The translations under genes were made by a program, and so were the position numbers. Positions 29,409 through 37,611 of a stretch of DNA of 64,000 bases are shown in pieces. The DNA comes from Streptomyces venezuelae (GTDB lineage Bacteria; Actinomycetota; Actinomycetes; Streptomycetales; Streptomycetaceae), in NCBI RefSeq assembly GCF_008642355.1, contig NZ_CP029193.1, positions 1,054,001 through 1,118,000 on the forward strand. The letters are read 5' to 3'. The notes under the pieces were generated by a model. It saw nothing but the letters and a program-made list of their open reading frames with translations. It was not told where the DNA came from and did not search any database. The stretch's first letter is position 1; every line of letters begins with the position of its first letter.

Positions 29409-29713
29409 CGCCCACCGCCCGACTGCCGGACGTCGTCGCCGAGAGCGGCAGCGTGGATGCGGTCGATGTCGACCAGTTCCTCTCCAGCCCGCACACCCTT
29501 GTCACAGATGTCGAGCACGCGGTTGAGCCGCGCAGCCGTGTCGCTCTGCCTCTCGAAGGTGTCGAGGATCGCCTCAGCTTCGGAGTGCGTGTTCGTGGCG
29601 TGCAGCAGGCAGGAGAGGTACTCGCGGGCCGTCTGGTTGTGACGTGCGGTGAGCTTGGCGCGGATGCGGGCCTTTGCGGCCTCGCGATCAGAGATGGGAG
29701 ATGATGAAGGCAT
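29405..29713 (-). CDS. hypothetical protein (102 aa)
   Basis: ATG 29713 with AAAGG upstream. Helical throughout (AKARIRAKLTARHNQTAREY; ILDTFERQSDTAARLNRVL), with Cys at about 34 and 69. Coupled to the antirepressor. No family recognised. Confidence 0.6.
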   Translation of the reverse strand: MPSSSPISDREAAKARIRAKLTARHNQTAREYLSCLLHATNTHSEAEAILDTFERQSDTAARLNRVLDICDKGVRAGEELVDIDRIHAAALGDDVRQSGGGR

Positions 29714-29760
29714 CGGGCTTCGCCTTTCTTCGTCTGGAGATGGTGAGGGTGGTGCTCGTA

Positions 29761-29800
29761 GGCCCCGGCTGCCGGGCTTAGGCCCCCGGCGGTTGGGGCC
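29761..29800 (-). terminator. imperfect terminator hairpin
   Basis: GGCCCC (29761-29766) pairs with GGGGCC (29795-29800), and GCCGGG/CCCGGC lie inside. Situated between the start at 29713 and the stop at 29810. Confidence 0.5.
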
Positions 29801-29809
29801 GCATCGCCG

Positions 29810-30133
29810 TCAAGCGGCGGACTTGGTGCGGGTCGGCTCGACGTTCTGTGCCCGCTTGGCAGGCTTGGTCGGCTTGCTCTTGGAGCGGCGCAGGCGGGAG
29901 ATCTTGGCCCGGTCGGCGGGAACCTCACACAAGGAGCGGATCTCTCGAATGTGGCTCTCGTTGAGCCACTTCGCCCGGCCCATGCGGGTGTGGGGGAAAC
30001 CGTGCTTGTTCAGCCCGTCGAGGAGCCAGCGCTCGCCGCATTCCAGCGCGCGGGCGGCCTCCCGGGGCTTCACGTAGCCGTCCCGGCGCATCAGCGAGTC
30101 GATGTCGATCGTGCTGACATTCGGGGTGGACAT
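29810..30133 (-). CDS. DNA-binding protein with HTH-like core
   Basis: 107 residues from ATG 30133 with AAGGTG upstream. Helices about 15-65 (YVKPREAARALECGERWLLD; FPHTRMGRAKWLNESHIREI) look like an excisionase or MerR-type winged helix. The C-terminus is strongly basic (RLRRSKSKPTKPAKRAQ). First gene after the minus-strand XRE regulator, three bases downstream. An excisionase role is possible but unproven. Confidence 0.6.
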   Translation of the reverse strand: MSTPNVSTIDIDSLMRRDGYVKPREAARALECGERWLLDGLNKHGFPHTRMGRAKWLNESHIREIRSLCEVPADRAKISRLRRSKSKPTKPAKRAQNVEPTRTKSAA

Positions 30134-30135
30134 GT

Positions 30136-30384
30136 TCACCTTCTTTCGTGTGACGGAGCCTCTGGTGGGGCGAGGATCTGGTCGTCTGTGGCGTTGAGGG
30201 CGGTGCGGAGCCGTATGTAGCGCTCGGGCCCCATGCACTCCCGGGTGCCGGTTTCAAGCCGTTGCAGGTAGCTGCGTGAGATTCCTGCCGCTTCAGCGAC
30301 TGCTTGGACTGAGCGGCCCTGGCCCATGCGGTGCCTTCGGAGCGATGGCCCGTGCACCTGGTAGGTGGCTGGGGGTCTTTCCAT
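30136..30384 (-). CDS. XRE-family regulator (Cro-like)
   Basis: 82 residues. HTH_3 core at about 20-72: SVQAVAEAAGISRSYLQRLE, then GTRECMGPERYIRLRTALN. A small single-domain XRE protein transcribed with the early operon, which is the position of Cro. Divergent to 30547-30999 with an inverted repeat between them. Confidence 0.8.
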   Translation of the reverse strand: MERPPATYQVHGPSLRRHRMGQGRSVQAVAEAAGISRSYLQRLETGTRECMGPERYIRLRTALNATDDQILAPPEAPSHERR

Positions 30385-30396
30385 GCACTGAAGCTA

Positions 30397-30450
30397 CGTG
30401 TTTCTACGAGCCTGCGCTACCAGTACTCCGTAGTAACATGCAGAAACACG
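30397..30450. promoter_or_regulatory. inverted repeat in the divergent regulator interval (candidate operator)
   Basis: CGTGTTTCT (30397-30405) and AGAAACACG (30442-30450) are exact inverted copies, 36 bp apart. Between them lies ACTCCGTAGTA with a smaller dyad (GTACT/AGTAA). A TTGACA box at 30463-30468 suits a plus-strand promoter; its -10 box is not obvious. Confidence 0.6.
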
Positions 30451-30546
30451 CATGATCTCGTTTTGACACGGCGCTCCGCGCCACGGAACCGTCAAGGTTC
30501 CGGCCAGATAGGAGGGTGTTCCTAGCTGTTCCTGAGAGGTCCTGCG

Positions 30547-30999
30547 ATGATGTGCGTCATGGCACCCCCACAAGACGTAGCCGCGCTGCAGCGGCTCGCT
30601 ACCGCGGTCATCCAGCGCCGCGTCGACCTCGGCATGAACAAGATCGATGTAGCCAGGGCCGCGGCAGTGCAGATCAACACCTACGACAAGATCGAGGCCG
30701 CCAAGCCGGTCCGCCGGCTTACCTACGCCAAAATTGAAGCCGTCCTCGGCTGGGCGCCGGGCAGCTGCGCAGACATCCTCAACGGCGCCACAGCCGCCAC
30801 CCTCATCGAGCAGGACGAGACCGGAACCATCTCGCCGCTCCGCGTCGAAGACCTGGCCAAGGATGTAGGCGACGCAGTCCAGGACGCCGCCATCTCGATC
30901 AGCGACGACCTCACCGCTCCCCAGATCCGCGCCCTCAAACAGCGCGCCGTCGAGGAGGTCATGGAGCGCTGGAAGGCACGCGGTATTGACCGCAATTGA
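30547..30999 (+). CDS. XRE-type repressor-like protein
   Basis: 150 residues. An HTH-like core at about 15-70 (RRVDLGMNKIDVARAAAVQI, NTYDKIEAAKPVRRLTYAKI). The C-terminal part has two helical stretches with no LexA-type protease motif, so it is not a self-cleaving CI. ATG 30547 (later ATGs possible) after the inverted repeat. Position beside the integrase suggests the lysogeny repressor. Confidence 0.7.
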   Translation: MMCVMAPPQDVAALQRLATAVIQRRVDLGMNKIDVARAAAVQINTYDKIEAAKPVRRLTYAKIEAVLGWAPGSCADILNGATAATLIEQDETGTISPLRVEDLAKDVGDAVQDAAISISDDLTAPQIRALKQRAVEEVMERWKARGIDRN

Positions 31000-31146
31000 T
31001 CAGACCTGCCGCACAACCTTTCCCATACACCGTTTCGTTACATGTTGACGACCACCACTCCGGGCGAATCTGGTCACAACTGCCCGCCAACATGGCAGGA
31101 TCAGCGACTACTTGGGAGGTTCCCTCGCACCCGAAAGGGGGAGCCC

Positions 31147-31347
31147 ATGCACGAATTGCTCATGGTCGACCTTGGGCCAGGCTTCTTTGGTTTCCATGGT
31201 CGTGTGGCTGGGAGACTCGTGTGTGTAGCGACGCCGAAGGTTGAGTACGACGCACAAGCACGCCGCAAAGTACGCAGCCTGATAGAGCGTCAAGGAGGCT
31301 CCTGCGCCGACTGCCAGGGCTGCTTCATAGGCAGCTCCGCACAGTAG
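31147..31347 (+). CDS. small hypothetical protein between repressor and integrase
   Basis: 66 residues from ATG 31147 with GGGGGAG upstream. Mixed strand/helix, CADCQGC near the C-terminus. Location between repressor and integrase would suit an excisionase, but no winged-helix pattern is visible. Low confidence in function, moderate in being a gene. Confidence 0.45.
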   Translation: MHELLMVDLGPGFFGFHGRVAGRLVCVATPKVEYDAQARRKVRSLIERQGGSCADCQGCFIGSSAQ

Positions 31348-31417
31348 GCGCAGGCGCAGCGGAGGGCCGGCGGTAGGGGTGCCAGCCGGCCACCGCAAGC
31401 ACGCCCAAGGAGCGGCC

Positions 31418-32806
31418 ATGGCATACGTCGAGTGGCGCGGAAACACCTGCCGAGTCGTGTGGAACACCGGCGCCAAGGACGACCGCGGCAAGTGGATCTA
31501 CGACCAGCAGGGCGGATTCACCGACGAGGCCGTCGCCAAGAACTACGGCCTCGACCGCGAGGCCGACATCCGCAATGACCGCTACGTCAGCAAGCGGGAC
31601 GGCTCCCTGCTCATGCGGGACTACTGCCGCACCTGGCCGGACACCCTCGACGTCGGGCACCTGCGCGACAAGGCGATCCGGTCCATGCTGCGGCTGTACA
31701 TAGTGCCCCGCTGGGGCGACACCGCGGTCGGGGACATCAAGCCCTCCGCCTACCGGGCGTGGAAGATCCAGCTCAAGGCGAAGCCGAACGTCGGCGACAA
31801 ATACGGTGAGGAGATCCTCACCGTCTTCTCCATGCTCATGGACGACGCCGTCGACGACGGCCTGCGCGCCGCCTCGCCGGTCCCGAAAGGCAAGCGCGCC
31901 CGCCGCGGGAAGTACAAGAAGAAGCCGCGCGAACGCAAGCGCGAGATGCGCATCGCAGACGTCCACCAGCTGGCCTGCAACGCGCTCACATTCTGGGGCC
32001 TGGACGGCTTCGTCTTCGTGTGGACGATGGCCTGCACCGGCATGCGCCCCGCAGAGCTCTATGCTCTGCGCCGGGTCTACACGCATCCCGCCTGGCCTGC
32101 TAGCGACCCGCTGGACGACCCGGACGAGCATGACCGCGCCGAGCGGCACGCGGAGGATCTTGAGCGCTACGGACCCGGCCTGATGCCCGCGGTGCGCGTT
32201 CAGTGGCAGCATCAGCGGAAAGACGGCGCGCTTCAGACGTTTCCGCCGAAGTACGAGTCGCGGCGCGCCCTGGTCCTGCCCCCGTTCCTCACCTCGCTGC
32301 TGGGGCTGCTGCTCGCCAGCCATGACGGCGAGTACGTTTTCCGGTCGGTGACGGGCGGCCTGCTGGCGAACGCGAACTTCACCTACTACTACTGGCGGCC
32401 AATCGCAGACGGCCGGGACGCCTCGGCGGATTTCGAGCGGACCCGTCTGGGCCAGCGTCAGACCGTCGCCTCCCGACGGCCCCTGCCGGAAATCCCCGCG
32501 ACCTCCTACGCCGGGAAGCGCCTGTACCTGCTGCGGCACGGCCACAAGGAGTGGATCGACGAGGACGGGCACAGCCGGATCGCTACAGAGAGCCGGATGG
32601 GTCACGAAGTCGCCGGCGTCGAGGGGCTGTACGCGAACGTGACAACGGCCATGGAGCAGGCCATCATGGATTCGTTGCAGGAGCGCTTCGAGCGGTTCCT
32701 GCGGGAGGAGAAGCCGGAGTTGCCCGACGGTTCTCCCATTTCTCTCCCGCTCACTCTCGTCGAGTGGTGGAACCGGCAGGTCACAGCGGTGCAGCACCCT
32801 GAATGA
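31418..32806 (+). CDS. int: tyrosine-family site-specific integrase
   Basis: 462 residues from ATG 31418 with AAGGAG upstream. Arm-binding and core-binding domains occupy about 1-170. The catalytic domain has R210 (TGMRPAEL), R373 (LLRHGHKEW), H396 (GHE) and nucleophile Y405 (LYANVT); the usual first His of HxxR is Y370. It joins attP and attB. Its stop codon overlaps the first bases that belong to the uppP-like fragment, so attR is directly downstream. The inserted charged loop at about 225-255 is unusual. Confidence 0.9.
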   Translation: MAYVEWRGNTCRVVWNTGAKDDRGKWIYDQQGGFTDEAVAKNYGLDREADIRNDRYVSKRDGSLLMRDYCRTWPDTLDVGHLRDKAIRSMLRLYIVPRWGDTAVGDIKPSAYRAWKIQLKAKPNVGDKYGEEILTVFSMLMDDAVDDGLRAASPVPKGKRARRGKYKKKPRERKREMRIADVHQLACNALTFWGLDGFVFVWTMACTGMRPAELYALRRVYTHPAWPASDPLDDPDEHDRAERHAEDLERYGPGLMPAVRVQWQHQRKDGALQTFPPKYESRRALVLPPFLTSLLGLLLASHDGEYVFRSVTGGLLANANFTYYYWRPIADGRDASADFERTRLGQRQTVASRRPLPEIPATSYAGKRLYLLRHGHKEWIDEDGHSRIATESRMGHEVAGVEGLYANVTTAMEQAIMDSLQERFERFLREEKPELPDGSPISLPLTLVEWWNRQVTAVQHPE

Positions 32807-32943
32807 TGATCTGGTTCATGAAGTTCATCACCACGAAGAGCTTCATGCCGTTCGTCTACTACCGCGTCCTGCTGGGCATCGTGCTGATCGTGCTGGTCGG
32901 CACGGGTGCGTTGAGTCCCCACGCGGGCGAATCGGCAGGCTGA
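32803..32943 (+). pseudogene. uppP: 3' fragment of an undecaprenyl-diphosphatase (uppP) gene at the att junction
   Basis: The 46 codons from 32803 to a TGA at 32943 read MMIWFMKFITTKSFMPFVYY and end VGTGALSPHAGESAG. This closely fits the C-terminus of Streptomyces UppP, including the last membrane span and the SPHA-ESAG end. There is no upstream part: the frame is closed by a stop at 32800, inside the integrase. The prophage has therefore separated the fragment from its 5' part, which must lie beyond the left end of the element. Confidence 0.75.
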
Positions 32944-33125
32944 GCGCCGGTCAGGGACGTACGTCGTCCCTCGCGCCGGCCCTCCCCGCCTCGCTCGTGT
33001 GCGGGCGCGCCCACGGCAGCCGATGGGGCCGTACGGCGGTCCTTCTTTCGTGGCTTCCGTGTGCCGCTCAGCGAGCCTCGGGGAAGCCCTGAGTCGTCAC
33101 CTCACCCGAGCTCATGGAGGACATC

Positions 33126-33326
33126 ATGCTTCGACGCATCGCCGTAGCCTTCGCAGTCTGCGCCGCCGCCGGAGTCATCAGCAGCGGCCCCGCGATGGCC
33201 GCGGACCCGGGCGACGACCGTCCCGGCAAGTACGTCATCACGGCCGTCAACCAGCTCGACTCGGACCGTCTGCCCACCTGCTACCGCGACCTCTACGCCA
33301 CCCCGTCCGCGACCATCTGCCACTGA
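33126..33326 (+). CDS. small secreted protein (66 aa)
   Basis: ATG 33126 with GGAGG upstream. A signal peptide covers about 1-28 (LRRIAVAFAVCAAAG, cleavage after AMA). The mature part is about 38 residues with two Cys (PTCYRDL and ATICH) that could form a disulfide. No family recognised. First chromosomal gene after the prophage junction. Its C-terminus resembles that of the lipoprotein at 39621 (Cys near the end, short His tail). Confidence 0.65.
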   Translation: MLRRIAVAFAVCAAAGVISSGPAMAADPGDDRPGKYVITAVNQLDSDRLPTCYRDLYATPSATICH

Positions 33327-33465
33327 CACACCTGTGCACCCGCCCGCCGGCACACGTCGGTGGGCGACAGCACGCAGGCAGCCCCTCGTTCTCCCGCACG
33401 GCGACGCCCCGCTCCACTACCCTCCAGGCCACAGATCGGTCACCTGCCCCAGGAGGAGGACCACC

Positions 33466-33906
33466 ATGACGCTGCAGCGAATGGACAACGTCGCCATCGT
33501 CGTCGAGGACCTGGACGCCGCCATCGCCTTCTTCGGCGAGATCGGGATGGAGCTGGAGGGGACGGCGCAGGTCGAGGGCCTCTACGCGGACCGCATCCTC
33601 GGACTCGACGGCGTGCGCACCGACATCGCGATGATGCGCGTCCCCGACGGACACGGCCGGCTGGAGCTGACGAAGTACCACGCCCCCGCCGCGCTCCCCG
33701 CCGCACCGCCCCGACCCTCCCCCAACACACTGGGCCTGCACCGCGTCATGTTCGCCGTCGACGACATCGACGACACCGTCGCCCGCCTGCGCCCCCACGG
33801 CGCGGAACTCCTCGGTGAGGTGGTCCGGTTCGAGAACAGCTACCGCCTCTGCTATCTCCGCGGCCCCGCGGGCATCATCGTCGCCCTGGCCGAACAGACC
33901 GGCTAG
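33466..33906 (+). CDS. VOC-family protein (glyoxalase/dioxygenase fold)
   Basis: 146 residues from ATG 33466 with AGGAGGAGGA upstream. Two betaalphabetabetabeta units: DNVAIVVEDLDAAIAFFGEI near the start and LHRVMFAVDDIDDTVARLRP in the middle. Metal ligands in this superfamily are His/Glu; H99 (LGLHR) and E127 (FENSY) are candidates here. Substrate unknown. Confidence 0.8.
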   Translation: MTLQRMDNVAIVVEDLDAAIAFFGEIGMELEGTAQVEGLYADRILGLDGVRTDIAMMRVPDGHGRLELTKYHAPAALPAAPPRPSPNTLGLHRVMFAVDDIDDTVARLRPHGAELLGEVVRFENSYRLCYLRGPAGIIVALAEQTG

Positions 33907-34017
33907 CGCCCGCCAGGGCGCGTGCCGCCGCCCGCACCGGGCCCGTTCGGTCACGTGCCGCAGGTGTGCGGTAGCTGACAGTTCCGATTGTCGTAGGCAT
34001 CCCCTAGGCTTGGCGCC

Positions 34018-34197
34018 ATGCCCTTAACCCCACCACCCCATGGTTCCGTGCGCTCTTCCGACGAGCTGAACGAGCGGATTCGCGGCCTGTGGCTGCGTGC
34101 AGGCGGTCGCCTCTCCGCCGAACAGCGCAGAGAGTACGAGCAGTTGGTGACGGAGTGGGCCGCCGCTGTCCGCGCGGAGATCGTGAGGGCCGCGTAG
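34018..34197 (+). CDS. small helical protein (59 aa)
   Basis: ATG 34018 and TAG 34195-34197. A polar N-terminus is followed by a helical body (DELNERIRGLWLRAGGRLSA, EYEQLVTEWAAAVRAEIV). Good codon bias and a plausible promoter upstream (CTGACA, 33976; TAGGCT, 34004, with a spacing longer than usual). Conserved-looking small Streptomyces protein, function unknown. Confidence 0.55.
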   Translation: MPLTPPPHGSVRSSDELNERIRGLWLRAGGRLSAEQRREYEQLVTEWAAAVRAEIVRAA

Positions 34198-34251
34198 CCG
34201 CTCCTTCCCCTCCGTGCATATCCCTGCACACCCCTTGGCTCCCCACCTCCC

Positions 34252-34776
34252 GTGCCCAACACTGAGCCGATGACGCAGCGCGTGGAACTCGCCGCCGTGA
34301 TCGACCGGTTGGCCGTCGATGCCCTCATCACCGAGTACGCGGTGGCCGTCGACGACGGCGACTGGACCGCCTACCGACAGCTCTTCGCCCCGGACGGACG
34401 CGCCGACTACCGCTCCGCGGGCGGCATCGAAGGAGGAGCCGACGAGATCACCGCGTGGCTGTCCGAGACCATGCGGATGTTCCCGATGCGCCAACACCTG
34501 ATCACCAACCGCAGGCTGGAGTTCGGAACGCTGGAACAGGACATCGACGACGTCGCCCGCGTCCAGGCCGACTACGTGAACCCGATGCGGTTCGCGCAGC
34601 CCCCGGGACCGTCCCCCGCCGCCGAGCCCGCGACCGCGCCGGACTTCATCTGCGGCGGCCGCTACGCCTTCACTCTTACCCGTACGCACAACGGCTGGCG
34701 GCTGCGCCGAGTGGTCGTCACGGAGAAGTGGCGCCAGATGGCGGGCCGACGTCGAGAAGCCGCCTCCGAAGCCTGA
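34252..34776 (+). CDS. SnoaL-like / NTF2-fold protein
   Basis: 174 residues from GTG 34252 (ATG 34270 is also possible; neither has a strong ribosome-binding site). The pattern LAVDALITEYAVAVDDGDWT, then LFAPDGRADYRSAGG and a C-terminal strand set (GRYAFTLTRTHNGWRLRRVV) is that of SnoaL_4/NTF2-like proteins. Members include cyclases, dehydratases and ring-opening enzymes; no particular reaction can be inferred. Confidence 0.75.
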   Translation: MPNTEPMTQRVELAAVIDRLAVDALITEYAVAVDDGDWTAYRQLFAPDGRADYRSAGGIEGGADEITAWLSETMRMFPMRQHLITNRRLEFGTLEQDIDDVARVQADYVNPMRFAQPPGPSPAAEPATAPDFICGGRYAFTLTRTHNGWRLRRVVVTEKWRQMAGRRREAASEA

Positions 34777-34894
34777 GCCCGAATCACCTGTCCTCCAGGT
34801 GCCTCCTCCACGTGCCCGACCCACTGTCCTAGATCGTCTGTGTCACGCACACTGGTCGTACGACGGGGGCGTCGGGGACCTAGGGAGGCGCTGC

Positions 34895-36757
34895 ATGGAG
34901 CTGTCCGGCGACGACCGGCGGGAGCGGTACCGGCAGGGTGCCGCCCGGCTGCTCGCGTCCCGCTGGTGGCGCGGCGCCATCGCCGTCACCGCGGGAGCGC
35001 TGCCCGCTCTCGCCTTCCCCGCCCCGTCACTGTGGTGGTTCGCGTACGTCGCCCTGGTGCCGTGGCTGCTCCTGGCGCGGTCGGCCCCCACCGCACGGCG
35101 CGCCGCGCTCGACGGCTGGCTGGGCGGCCTCGGCTTCATGGTGGCCGTGCACCACTGGCTGCTGCCGAGCCTGCACGTGTTCACCGTCGTCATCGCCGCG
35201 CTGCTCGGACTGCTGTGGGCTCCCTGGGGGTGGCTGGTGCGGCGGCTGCTCGGCGGCGTGCCGGGGCCGGGGCGGGCCGCCGCCGCGCTCGTCGTGCTGC
35301 CCTCGGGGTGGCTGATGGTCGAACTGGTCAGGTCCTGGGAGGGGCTCGGCGGGCCGTGGGGTCTGCTCGGCTCCAGCCAATGGCAGGTGCCGCCCGCGCT
35401 GCGACTCGCGTCGGTGGGCGGAGTCTGGCTGGTCAGCGCGTTCGTCGTGGTGGTGAACACGGGGGTCGCGCTGCTCGCCGTGGCGGGGGAAGCCGCGGCA
35501 CGGTCCTCGACTCGGCGTACGGACGTTCGACGTACGGACACTCCGCTCATAGACCCTCGGAGTACGAACACTTCGCGTACCGACACTCGGAACACGAAGA
35601 CTTCGCGTACCGACACTCCGCGTACCGGCACTCCACGTACGCCCACCGCCGTCACCGCCACCACCCGCCCCGCCTCCGCCGCCCTCCCCGCCCTCGCCGG
35701 CGTCCTCACCGTGGCCACCGCCACGGCGGCCGCCTGGGCATGGGCCCCCCGGCCCGAGCCCGCCGGGCACACGCGCGTCGCCGTCGTCCAGCCCGGCGTC
35801 ATCGCGGACGGCATCGCGAGCGCCGACCAGCGGCTGGCCCGCGAGGAGGCGCTGACCCGGACCCTGGCGGGCCGCAACCCGGACCTCGTCGTGTGGGGCG
35901 AGAGCAGCGTCGGGTTCGACCTGGCGGACCGGCCGGACGTCGCCCGCCGCATAGCCGCGCTCTCCCGCGAGGTGGGCGCGGACATCCTCGTGAACGTCGA
36001 CGCGCGCCGCTCCGACCGGCCCGGGATATTCAAGAGTTCCGTCCTGGTGGGCCCGGACGGGCCGACCGGCGACCGCTACGACAAGATGCGGCTCGTGCCC
36101 TTCGGCGAGTACATACCGGCGCGCTCCCTGCTCGGCTGGGCGACGTCGGTCGGCAAGGCCGCGGGCGAGGACCGTCGGCGCGGCGACCGGCAGGTGGTCA
36201 TGCGCACCGGCCGTGACGTCCCGTCCGGCCAGGGCGACGGCCTCCGCGTCGGCCCCCTCGTCTGCTTCGAGTCCGCGTTCCCCGACATGAGCCGCCGGCT
36301 CACCCGGGACGGCGCCCAGCTGCTGCTCGCCCAGTCCGCCACGTCGTCGTTCCAGCACAGCTGGGAGCCCCGGCAGCACGCGTCGCTCGCGGCGGTACGG
36401 GCCGCGGAGACCGGCCGCCCCATGGTGCACGCCACGCTCACCGGTGTCTCCGCGGTGTACGGCCCGGAGGGTTCGCGCGTCGGCGGCACGATCGGCACCC
36501 CCGCGAGTGCCGCGGCCCTGTACGACGTGCCGCTGGCCACCGGCGAGACGGCGTACGTGAAGTTCGGCGACTGGCCCGTGCACGCCGCCCTGCTCGTGCT
36601 CCTCGCCCTGGGCCTGATCGAAGGCCTGCGCACCCTGCGATCTTCCGGGCGGGCGGCCGACAGGGCCACCCCCGGGACTACCCCAGGCCCCGCTCCTGAG
36701 CCGCGCGAACCACCCGCTCGCACAGCTCATGGGTCGCCAGCGCGTCCCGGGCGCTGA
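34895..36757 (+). CDS. lnt: apolipoprotein N-acyltransferase
   Basis: 620 residues from ATG 34895 with AGGGAGG. N-terminal membrane spans (about 25-220), then a nitrilase domain with the three catalytic elements: E in VVWGESSVG, K in YDKMRLVPFGEYIP, and C in PLVCFES. It adds the third acyl chain to lipoproteins. A Thr/Arg-rich segment between the spans and the nitrilase domain (about 205-255) is built from short repeats and is probably a flexible loop. The 3' end overlaps the next gene tail-to-tail by 80 bp, and the last 50 residues are disordered. Confidence 0.85.
   Translation: MELSGDDRRERYRQGAARLLASRWWRGAIAVTAGALPALAFPAPSLWWFAYVALVPWLLLARSAPTARRAALDGWLGGLGFMVAVHHWLLPSLHVFTVVIAALLGLLWAPWGWLVRRLLGGVPGPGRAAAALVVLPSGWLMVELVRSWEGLGGPWGLLGSSQWQVPPALRLASVGGVWLVSAFVVVVNTGVALLAVAGEAAARSSTRRTDVRRTDTPLIDPRSTNTSRTDTRNTKTSRTDTPRTGTPRTPTAVTATTRPASAALPALAGVLTVATATAAAWAWAPRPEPAGHTRVAVVQPGVIADGIASADQRLAREEALTRTLAGRNPDLVVWGESSVGFDLADRPDVARRIAALSREVGADILVNVDARRSDRPGIFKSSVLVGPDGPTGDRYDKMRLVPFGEYIPARSLLGWATSVGKAAGEDRRRGDRQVVMRTGRDVPSGQGDGLRVGPLVCFESAFPDMSRRLTRDGAQLLLAQSATSSFQHSWEPRQHASLAAVRAAETGRPMVHATLTGVSAVYGPEGSRVGGTIGTPASAAALYDVPLATGETAYVKFGDWPVHAALLVLLALGLIEGLRTLRSSGRAADRATPGTTPGPAPEPREPPARTAHGSPARPGR
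35510..35645 (+). repeat. short imperfect repeats in the lnt linker
   Basis: Repeated units around CGTACCGACACT / AACACTTCGCGTACC encode TDT/RTDT-type residues (about 15-bp spacing). Confidence 0.6.
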
Positions 36758-37586
36758 GCACCTTCCCCGCCCGTACTGCGTCCAGGAAGGACAGCACGAC
36801 CTGTTCGATACCGCGCTGACGGGCCACCGGCACCCAGTCGCCGCGCCGCCGCACGCTGGGCTGGCCCTTGTGGTCGACGATCTCGGCGAGATTGACGACC
36901 TGCCGCTTGGTGTCCTGGCCGGAGACTTCGAGGATTTCCTCGGTGGAGCCGCTCAGCCGGTTCATCATGCCGATCGCGACGAACCCGTCTCCCGCGAGCT
37001 GTACGACCACGTGGTGCATGAGCCCGTCCTCGACGCGGGACCGCACCGTGACGTCGTCGATCGGACCCGGCGCGAGGAACCGCAGTGTGTCCACGACGTG
37101 GATGAAGTCGTCGAGCACGAGCGTGCGCGGGTCCTCGGGCAGGCCCACGCGGTTCTTCTGCATGAGGATCATCTCGCGGGGGTGCTCGACGCACTGTGCG
37201 TAGCCGGGCGCGAAGCGGCGGTTGAAACCGACCGCGAGGCTGACGCCGCGCTCCTCGGCGAGGCGCACGAGCCGCTCGGAGTCGGCGAGTTCGTACGCGA
37301 TGGGCTTGTCCACGTACGTCGGCACGCCCGCCTCGACGAGCCGTGTGACGATCTCGGGGTGTACGGCGGTCGGCGCGTGTACGAACGCGGCGTCGAGGTC
37401 CTGGGCGAGCAGGGCGTCCAGGTCGGTGTGGCAGCGGGACTCCGGGATGTGGTGGACGCCGGCGACCCGGGCGAGTGTTGCGGGCGTGCGCGTCTGCAGG
37501 TGCAGTTCGACCCCGGGCAGGGTGGTGAGGACGGGCAGGTACGCCTTCTGCGCGATGTCGCCGAGTCCGATGCAGCCGATCTTCAC
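36678..37586 (-). CDS. Gfo/Idh/MocA-family oxidoreductase
   Basis: 302 residues from GTG 37586 (GTG 37589 also possible, AGGAG upstream). Rossmann motif GCIGLGDIAQ at the start, then FVHAPTAVHPEIV and the conserved YVDKPIAYEL. The C-terminal half is the mixed sheet of the family. It should use NAD(P) to oxidise or reduce a sugar or related compound. Tail overlaps lnt. Confidence 0.85.
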   Translation of the reverse strand: MKIGCIGLGDIAQKAYLPVLTTLPGVELHLQTRTPATLARVAGVHHIPESRCHTDLDALLAQDLDAAFVHAPTAVHPEIVTRLVEAGVPTYVDKPIAYELADSERLVRLAEERGVSLAVGFNRRFAPGYAQCVEHPREMILMQKNRVGLPEDPRTLVLDDFIHVVDTLRFLAPGPIDDVTVRSRVEDGLMHHVVVQLAGDGFVAIGMMNRLSGSTEEILEVSGQDTKRQVVNLAEIVDHKGQPSVRRRGDWVPVARQRGIEQVVLSFLDAVRAGKVLSARDALATHELCERVVRAAQERGLG

Positions 37587-37611
37587 CACTGTTCTCCTGT
37601 CTGCTGTCCGC

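Larger units (their letters stand above)
1..32805. mobile_element. right-hand part of an integrated temperate phage (prophage)
   Basis: Integrase, divergent repressor-type regulators, BRO/KilAC antirepressor, Sak4-like ATPase, PD-(D/E)xK exonuclease, replication-initiator-like protein, two DNA methyltransferases and WhiB lie in one collinear block with tight overlaps, the layout of an actinophage early region. The right border is the junction with a uppP-like 3' fragment at about 32803. The left border is outside the window, and no virion or terminase gene is visible, so whether the element is an intact phage, a remnant or a phage-plasmid cannot be decided here. The portion left of about 5.9 kb is assigned to the element only by continuity. 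Confidence 0.8.

Noticed and set aside
1..32805. Element considered as an actinomycete integrative conjugative element (pSAM2 type)
   Set aside because: No FtsK-like Tra, RepSA or Spd genes seen, while antirepressor, Sak4-like ATPase, exonuclease and phage-type DUF genes are present. The NUDIX gene alone would fit either.
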